NCBI GenBank assembly: GCA_004556395.1
Contig: SFHK01000066.1
Span: 1-25,958 of the forward strand
Length of the DNA: 25,958 nt
Reading direction: 5' to 3'
Source of the DNA: Clostridiales bacterium
GTDB lineage: Bacteria; Bacillota; Clostridia; Christensenellales; Aristaeellaceae
This document shows, one piece after another, positions 20,948 to 25,958 of the stretch; positions within the stretch are counted from its first letter, which is position 1, and each line of letters begins with the position of its first letter. The notes below the pieces were generated by a model, which was given only the letters and a program-made list of their open reading frames with translations, was not told the DNA's origin and did no database searches. A program made the translations under genes and the position numbers.

Positions 20948-23900
20948 ATGAAAAAAGTCGTCTGTGTGGTGCTGATGGCCGTGATTTTGCTGGCGGGAGT
21001 ATGCGTGTACGCGTCTGGTTTTTCGCAAGACCCGGATCGAATTGAGCAGGCGGCGAAGTCGGTGCTGATGTTGGAGGTCTATAACAGGCAGGGAAAATTA
21101 CTTGCGACAGGCAGCGGCTTTGTGGCGTTTGACAGCAGCACATTGGTAACGAACTACCATGTGATTGACGAGAAGGGTACTTACGAAATTATCGCAATTG
21201 GCGACGATGACAGGAACTATTCGATAACGAAAGTTCTCTGCGCGGATGAGGAAGCGGATATTGCGATTCTGGGGTTTAAAAATAAAACCTCGCTTGAGCC
21301 GCTTGCACTGTGGGCGGAAAAGAACTTGAAGAGAGGTGCGCCGGTTGTTGCGATCGGAAGTCCCAAAGGTCAGAAGAATACAGTTTCCAAAGGCGATATC
21401 AGCGCGGTTTTCGCTGATACCGATATTTCGGTGATTCAGTTCACAGCGCCGATTTCTCCCGGAAGCAGCGGCGGTGCGCTTCTGAACGACGATGGAAAGG
21501 TAATCGGCATAACGACTGGCACTTTAAACGAAGAGTCGCAGAACATCAACTTTGCCGTGCATAGCGCGGTCGTCAAGGCGATGTATCAGGCGTGGGACGG
21601 CACCGTGTACACGCTGACGAACCATAAGAACACGGCGACATTCAATTATTCGGGCGTGTACGATGAGTCAACGGAAACGTCGGTTACGAGCACAACGGAT
21701 TCAGATGCATTTGTGGAAGTGTGGTCGTGCCCGGATTGCGGAAACAAGAATAACAGTCAGTTCTGCCTTGAGTGCGGAAGGGAGAAGCCCAGCTGGAAAT
21801 GCAGGTGTGGGCTGGTTAATCATGGAAAGTTCTGCGGCAGCTGCGGGTCGTCTCTTCAGAAAATGCTTGACGAAATGAACGACGCTCTTTCGGAGCTTGA
21901 CGGTGGAAACTATGATCAGGCGATCGAAGCATTGAATACGCTTGGCGCTTTTAACTGTTTGTCGATGGAATCGAACGCGGGGAAGAATTGTTCGGCCGAA
22001 GTTCAGATGCAGAAGGCATATTATCTGCGAGCGGAGCAGAAGCTGGCGGCCTATAACTTCAAACAGGCTTATGAGGACTTTATTTACGCGGGTTCATATT
22101 CGGATGCTATCAGCCGTCAGTACGAAGTGTTCTATAAGCAGGGTCTGTATCAGAAGGAGCGGGGCAGATATGCGGACGCTATGGAATCGTTTGAGACGGC
22201 GGCCAAGTATTACGACGTTGCGAATGAGATTTTGAGTTGTCACTATCAACTGGCGAAGCAGTATGCGGCCAGCGAAAAATTCGATGACGCGATAAAGGAA
22301 TATGAGCTGTGCGGAAGCTATCTGGACGCGCAGGAATGCATATTGCGGGCGTATTACAAGAAGGGCGCTGCGCTGTTCGAGCAGGGAAGCTATAGCGAAG
22401 CACTTTCTGCTTTCACGAAGGCAGACGGTGTCTTAGACGCGAAGGAACGCATCCTTGCGGTATATTATGCGCAAGGAGAAAACGCGCTTTCTTCGAAACA
22501 GTACGCTGAGGCCGTTGCCTTGTTCACCAAGGCTGGAGACTACTCGGATGCGGCAAAACGGGTTGACGAGGCGAAGGAATGCATTCTGGAAGAGAAGTAT
22601 GCTGCGGCGGAAGCTGAATTTGTCAATAAAAACTACATCAAGGCTGTAAAGGCCTTTCAGGCAATCGAGGGCTACAAGGATGCCAAGGAACGCGTGAAGC
22701 AATGCTATTACTGTCTTGGAGAAAGGTCTGAGAAGAATAAAAAATACGAGAAAGCATCGGAATACTTCGAGAGCGCGGGCGACTATCTGGATGCGGCAAC
22801 GCGAAAGTATGATGTGCTTTGCGATTACGCAGAGAAGTTGATTGTCAGTTCGCCGGAAAAAGCTCGGAGATTGCTCAAGGGACTGAATTATGAGAGGGCA
22901 GAGCAGCTGTATCTTGAGATTACCTATAAAATGGCAGAGAAAAGCTATAATCAGAGTGATTGGGCGGTAGCTCTTTCGCTTTACAAGGAATGCCTGAATT
23001 ATATGGATTCGCTGGATAAGCTAAAGACGGTGCATCAGTCGCTGATTCTTCAGTATTTGGAGCATGACAATTCAAAAGCGGCGAAGACGCAGTTTGATAT
23101 TATGAAGGAACAGCCGTGGACGACCGGAGATTTCGTTGTTGCTGAGCCGGGCAGCGAGGGAAAGAGCGTCGCGGAGCTGCTTCGCGTGGCAAAGGCCATG
23201 AGCTTTCAGGGCTGGTATCCTGATGGAGAACAGACGTATAAGGAAAAATATAAGGACGCAATTGTGAAGATGGAAAAGCATTTCGAGCTGGAAGCGGACG
23301 GCGTGATTCATTGCTCGGAATACATCCAACTGATGGAAGCGATTGTTCCCGGTTCCAAGGGCGATGAGGTGCGCAGCTTGTTGGAGTACATCTGCGATCT
23401 TGGCTATTTCGATGCGCTTGGCGCGCTGCCGGAAAAGCATGATACCTATGAGAATCGTTATCAGTACAGCATTAAGCGTCTGGAAACAGATTTAAAGCTC
23501 AAGGCGGACGGCTTCCTGACGGCTGAAGAGGTTGCGGTTATCAGGAGGCAAAAGGTTTCTGCGCCCGCGGCAATCGACAAGCTGACGCTTACGCAGAATA
23601 AGGGCACCGTGTTTCTCTCGTGGACAGCATCGAAGGGCGCGAAGTGGTATGAGGTATACCGGGACGGCGAGAAGCTTGCAACTGTGAAAGGGACGAATTA
23701 CACGGATAAGGAGGCAGTGCAGGGACAGTATAACAATTATTCTGTCCGCGCATGTAAGTATACTAAATTTATCGTTCGTAAGAATAGTATAAAGGTGGAA
23801 ATATCATATATAAAAACGACATGTGCGACAATATCGAAGGAATATAGTAAGTATAAAAATAAGTATGTTGAATTTAGCATGGCAAAAATAATATCTAGAA

Positions 23901-24169
23901 AGGTCAAAGGGTCGGATTATCATATAATTATTCGCGAAAAAGTAAACGGAAAGAACTATTATGCTGCAATAGTCATGCCTAATTACAAGAATTGGGAATG
24001 GGGAAAAGATGGATATGGAAATGCTTTATTAAAGATGAAAATGATTGGTGGAAAAGGGGAGGTGTATGACAAAATGAGTATAGGCGATATGCTGTATGAG
24101 ACGGATATAGTAGGTAATGCTGGAAGTATACCATATATAAGGATGAATAGTATCACGTGGAACTATTGA
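20948..24169 (+). CDS. Secreted multidomain trypsin-like protease with zinc ribbons, TPR-like repeats and FN3
   Basis: A 1073-aa exported protein. Residues 1-23 are a signal peptide or anchor (VVCVVLMAVILLAGVCVYA). Residues 30-215 are an HtrA-like serine protease with His71 (TNYHVID), Asp104 (EADIAIL) and Ser174 (PGSSGGALL), apparently intact. Residues about 258-305 hold paired zinc ribbons (CPDCG/CLECG, then CRCG/CGSCG). Residues about 305-720 are TPR-like repeats with recurring GxYxDAxxxF. Two peptidoglycan-binding-like repeats follow (GWYPDGEQTYKEKY and LGYFDALGALPEKHDTYENR, each leading to LKADG or LEADG). Next comes an FN3 domain (GTVFLSWTASKGAKWYEVYR) and, from about 936, a final 137-residue module of unknown fold encoded by AT-rich DNA. 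GGAG precedes ATG 20948. It is monocistronic. The substrate is unknown; cytosolic-type zinc ribbons in a secreted protein are odd. Confidence 0.9.
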   Translation: MKKVVCVVLMAVILLAGVCVYASGFSQDPDRIEQAAKSVLMLEVYNRQGKLLATGSGFVAFDSSTLVTNYHVIDEKGTYEIIAIGDDDRNYSITKVLCADEEADIAILGFKNKTSLEPLALWAEKNLKRGAPVVAIGSPKGQKNTVSKGDISAVFADTDISVIQFTAPISPGSSGGALLNDDGKVIGITTGTLNEESQNINFAVHSAVVKAMYQAWDGTVYTLTNHKNTATFNYSGVYDESTETSVTSTTDSDAFVEVWSCPDCGNKNNSQFCLECGREKPSWKCRCGLVNHGKFCGSCGSSLQKMLDEMNDALSELDGGNYDQAIEALNTLGAFNCLSMESNAGKNCSAEVQMQKAYYLRAEQKLAAYNFKQAYEDFIYAGSYSDAISRQYEVFYKQGLYQKERGRYADAMESFETAAKYYDVANEILSCHYQLAKQYAASEKFDDAIKEYELCGSYLDAQECILRAYYKKGAALFEQGSYSEALSAFTKADGVLDAKERILAVYYAQGENALSSKQYAEAVALFTKAGDYSDAAKRVDEAKECILEEKYAAAEAEFVNKNYIKAVKAFQAIEGYKDAKERVKQCYYCLGERSEKNKKYEKASEYFESAGDYLDAATRKYDVLCDYAEKLIVSSPEKARRLLKGLNYERAEQLYLEITYKMAEKSYNQSDWAVALSLYKECLNYMDSLDKLKTVHQSLILQYLEHDNSKAAKTQFDIMKEQPWTTGDFVVAEPGSEGKSVAELLRVAKAMSFQGWYPDGEQTYKEKYKDAIVKMEKHFELEADGVIHCSEYIQLMEAIVPGSKGDEVRSLLEYICDLGYFDALGALPEKHDTYENRYQYSIKRLETDLKLKADGFLTAEEVAVIRRQKVSAPAAIDKLTLTQNKGTVFLSWTASKGAKWYEVYRDGEKLATVKGTNYTDKEAVQGQYNNYSVRACKYTKFIVRKNSIKVEISYIKTTCATISKEYSKYKNKYVEFSMAKIISRKVKGSDYHIIIREKVNGKNYYAAIVMPNYKNWEWGKDGYGNALLKMKMIGGKGEVYDKMSIGDMLYETDIVGNAGSIPYIRMNSITWNY

Positions 24170-24200
24170 AAATGTATGATGAACTTTTTAGAACGTTGTT

Positions 24201-24237
24201 TGAAAAGGAACCGTCTCACAGCGAGGCGGTTCCTTTT
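24201..24237. terminator. Hairpin repeat, copy 2; bidirectional terminator
   Basis: AAAAGGAACCG (24203-24213) pairs with CGGTTCCTTTT (24227-24237), with CTC/GAG inside; one base differs from the copy at 20830-20866. It sits 32 bp after the mosaic protease stop and just before the stop of the convergent gene at 24247, so it can terminate both. Confidence 0.85.
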
Positions 24238-24246
24238 CGTATGGGG

Positions 24247-25059
24247 TCAGGCGAGCCATGTCTGGAGGGTCTGGATACAGGCGATCTGTTCCTCCATGGG
24301 GCCGGAGTGTTCCAGCATCAGGCGGCCGGTGTAGGAGATGCGCTTCAGGGTGGCGAGCGCACCGCGCACGTTGACGCTGCCGTGGCCGAGGACGACGGGC
24401 TGGGCGAAGGCGCCGCTGGGCAGGGCGAACGCCTTTGGGGCGGGCGCGGGCAGGAGGGCGAAGTCCTTCAGATGGACGTGGGCGATGCGATCCTTTACGG
24501 CTTCGGCGAAGGCTTCCGCGTCCTCGCCCGCGAAGCAGATGTTGCCAACGTCCAGCACGACGCCTGCGGGGCGGTCGAGCGCGTTCAGGAACGCGAGGAA
24601 GGGCTGGATTCCGTTGAACACGTAGCCCTGATCCTCGTATACGCAGCGAACGCCCAGTCTTTCGGCCGCGTCGTAGACCTCGCGGGCGCGCGCGGCGACG
24701 ACGGGAATGGCTTCTGTCGGGGCAGGGTACGCGGCGCGGGGACTGAGGCCGGGCAGCAGCGTATGGTGCAGAAGCCCGCAGCCCATTTCGGCGGCGGCGC
24801 GCGCCATACGGATCAGGCGCTCGCGCTCCCTGCCGGATTCGTCGTGGTACAGGTCGGCCACGACGGACAGGCAGGGCAGAGTCACGCCCATTTCGTCCGC
24901 GTGGGCGCGCATGCGCCGGGCGTAGGTATCGTCGTCGAAGTCCGCCGTGCCGAAGGGCTCAAAGGCCGTAAGCCCCAGCTCCTTCGCGCAGTCGATGCCT
25001 TCCAGATTGCGCATGCCGGGCTTCGGCAGCGTGAACAGGCCGATTTGGTTCGCGTGCAT
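24247..25059 (-). CDS. Sugar phosphate isomerase/epimerase-like TIM barrel
   Basis: A 270-aa cytosolic enzyme of the xylose-isomerase-like TIM barrel family (AP endonuclease family 2). Likely metal ligands are the Glu in CVYEDQGYVF, the Asp and Asn in VVLDVGNICF, the two His in AHVHLKDF and the Glu in LMLEHSG. The family includes isomerases and epimerases of sugars, inosose dehydratases and tagatose epimerases; the substrate is not predictable here. I start at ATG 25057-25059, since GGAGG lies six bases upstream; an ATG two codons earlier abuts that site. It could be co-transcribed with the partial gene upstream at 25363, a candidate carbohydrate-related unit. The region before the start contains decayed copies of its own first codons. 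Confidence 0.88.
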   Translation of the reverse strand: MHANQIGLFTLPKPGMRNLEGIDCAKELGLTAFEPFGTADFDDDTYARRMRAHADEMGVTLPCLSVVADLYHDESGRERERLIRMARAAAEMGCGLLHHTLLPGLSPRAAYPAPTEAIPVVAARAREVYDAAERLGVRCVYEDQGYVFNGIQPFLAFLNALDRPAGVVLDVGNICFAGEDAEAFAEAVKDRIAHVHLKDFALLPAPAPKAFALPSGAFAQPVVLGHGSVNVRGALATLKRISYTGRLMLEHSGPMEEQIACIQTLQTWLA

Positions 25060-25330
25060 GGTCATCCTCCGTTTCTGTAGATGGAATGCGGCCGGGCGCG
25101 AACGCAAGTCTGCGGGCTTTGGCAGTGTACCCGATTGAATTGCTTCGCGTCATTCTTCGTTTCTGTTGCTGAAATGCGGTCAGGCGCGAGCGCAAATCGG
25201 ATTTTGACAACGTGTCAATCGTTTTGCTTCGCGTTATCACCTGTTACTGGAATACGGTCAGGGGTGAGCGCATGCCGGGCTTCAGCAGCGTGAACAGGGC
25301 GATTTGTCAGCCCTCACGCAGCCGGGCGCG
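25012..25330. repeat. Degenerate tandem repeats of the gene start region
   Basis: Four imperfect copies of a unit of 78-93 bp: the functional one (25012-25099), two decayed ones (about 25100-25187 and 25188-25265) and a better-kept piece (25271 onward, CATGCCGGGCTTC then GCAGCGTGAACAGG). Anchors such as CGTTTCTG recur at 25070 and 25158, and CTGTT at 25163 and 25241. On the minus strand the decayed copy still reads like RSRLTAFQQQKRRMT against RSRPAAFHLQKRRMT in the functional copy. The stretch 25060-25362 otherwise holds no gene. Confidence 0.75.
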
Positions 25331-25362
25331 AACGCACGAAGCGCCCGCGCCCGGTGGGGTGG

Positions 25363-25958
25363 TTACACGTCTCTGGTTTTCAGGGTCACACTGTGATGGT
25401 ACGGCGTGAAGGCCGTCATGGCGATGAAGAAATGATCGTCGTCCACGCCGAGCGTGCCGCGAAGGCGCTCGCCTGCGTGATGCGAACGGAAGCCGCCCCG
25501 CACGGCGAAGCCGGAGTGATCGTCGAAGATGTATTCGGAATCGCCCTTCTGGAAGAAGTAATCGCCGCCGTGCGCGCGGGCGATCACGTTTTCCGTCAGA
25601 TAGTGACCGTTCGGCTCAAACAGAAGCTCCAGCTTGCTGGGGATGTTTTCGCAGCCCTCGCCGGATACGTCCAGCGTCATGCCGTCGGCGCACAGATGGA
25701 TGCGCACGGCCATGTCAAAGTCCTGCATCGCGACGCTTTCGCGCTTCGTGTGATCCATCTTCGTCCAGTCGCTGGTCTCGGGCTTCTCGGGCAGCGGGCG
25801 CTTGTAGCCCCAGCGGTCGTGGAAGCGTAGCTCGTAGCCGTCTTCGGTCTGCGTAAGGCTCTGCGCGGCGAACTGGCCGCGGGCGAAGAAGGAACCCGCC
25901 ATGCGCACGTAGCCCGCGTGGTTCTTATACTGGAACTTGATGAACACCGGACGCTCCT
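25363..25958 (-). CDS. C-terminal part of an unrecognised protein, 5' end outside window
   Basis: The last roughly 198 residues of a longer protein. The frame is open to the window edge, and the GTG at 25945-25947 is probably internal. The visible part is rich in alternating aromatic and charged strands (FARGQFAAQSLTQTEDGYEL, RIHLCADGMTLDVSGEGCEN, YFFQKGDSEYIFDDHSGFAV), suggesting a beta-sandwich such as the C-terminal domain of heparinase-like or glycoside-active proteins. I see no membrane helix or catalytic motif. It ends about 300 bp upstream of the isomerase-like gene on the same strand, with the degenerate repeats between them. Confidence 0.75.
   Translation of the reverse strand, partial: ERPVFIKFQYKNHAGYVRMAGSFFARGQFAAQSLTQTEDGYELRFHDRWGYKRPLPEKPETSDWTKMDHTKRESVAMQDFDMAVRIHLCADGMTLDVSGEGCENIPSKLELLFEPNGHYLTENVIARAHGGDYFFQKGDSEYIFDDHSGFAVRGGFRSHHAGERLRGTLGVDDDHFFIAMTAFTPYHHSVTLKTRDV

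Noticed and set aside
20654..24237. Genomic island inserted at tRNA-Arg
   Set aside because: There is no integrase, and no repeat of the tRNA 3' end is visible; only the hairpin repeats are shared. Reported as a repeat finding instead.
24157..25080. A 307-codon plus-strand frame starting inside the mosaic protease stop region
   Set aside because: It runs through the bidirectional terminator and opposite the isomerase-like gene, whose ligand motifs are intact.

Overview
The window reads as a chromosomal segment from a Gram-positive, endospore-forming member of the Clostridia (Bacillota) with a fairly GC-rich genome. The evidence is a SpoIIE-type sporulation phosphatase, clostridial-style feoA-feoA-feoB with a small Cys-rich Feo partner, consensus sigma-A promoters with 17-bp spacers, strong AGGAGG ribosome binding sites and an FtsH of the usual Gram-positive layout. 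No genus can be named from the sequence alone. There is no rRNA, CRISPR array, transposase or phage gene.

Layout. (1) 1-1101: the 3' part of a MacB/bacteriocin-export-type ABC ATPase, then a small secreted Cys-containing protein bracketed by a perfect 13-bp inverted repeat. (2) 1228-3643, minus strand: an XRE regulator with a C-terminal zinc ribbon, and ftsH. (3) 3781-8746: an iron-uptake block. A DtxR-family regulator diverges from feoA-feoA-feoB and a 43-aa Cys-rich membrane peptide. The shared intergenic region has two consensus promoters and four palindromes. About 640 bp packed with stem-loops follows, including 117-bp tandem repeats, and then a second, shorter DtxR-like winged-helix protein. 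(4) 8818-9471, minus strand: a cobalamin riboswitch with its own promoter, leading into a nine-cysteine small protein. (5) 9738-12379: a free-standing AAA+ ATPase with a coiled coil. (6) 12418-13072, minus strand: a HicAB toxin-antitoxin pair. (7) 13153-14748, minus strand: a short SpoIIE-like phosphatase. (8) 14927-19765: an operon of a DUF308/HdeD membrane protein, an MMPL/RND transporter and a secreted helical-repeat partner. (9) 19785-20411, minus strand: a small DUF4234-like membrane protein whose leader contains a 116-bp MITE-like element. (10) 20654-20815: tRNA-Arg(ACG). (11) 20888-24169: a 1073-aa secreted mosaic protein (trypsin-like protease, zinc ribbons, TPR-like repeats, peptidoglycan-binding-like repeats, FN3, AT-rich C-terminal module) lying between two near-identical hairpin repeats. 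(12) 24247-25958, minus strand: a sugar-phosphate isomerase-like TIM barrel with decayed copies of its own start region upstream, and the end of a gene cut by the window edge.

How the parts work together. The iron block is a coherent regulon: an iron or manganese sensor, ferrous-iron importer and accessory peptide. The MMPL transporter and its secreted partner overlap by one base and almost certainly act together at the envelope. HicA and HicB overlap as a toxin-antitoxin pair. The riboswitch ties the Cys-rich protein to cobalamin status. The observations most worth a second look are the mosaic protease with its AT-rich C-terminus and flanking hairpin repeats, the stem-loop array behind feo, the single-gene B12 regulon, the lone AAA+ ATPase, and the ABC/small secreted protein cassette.
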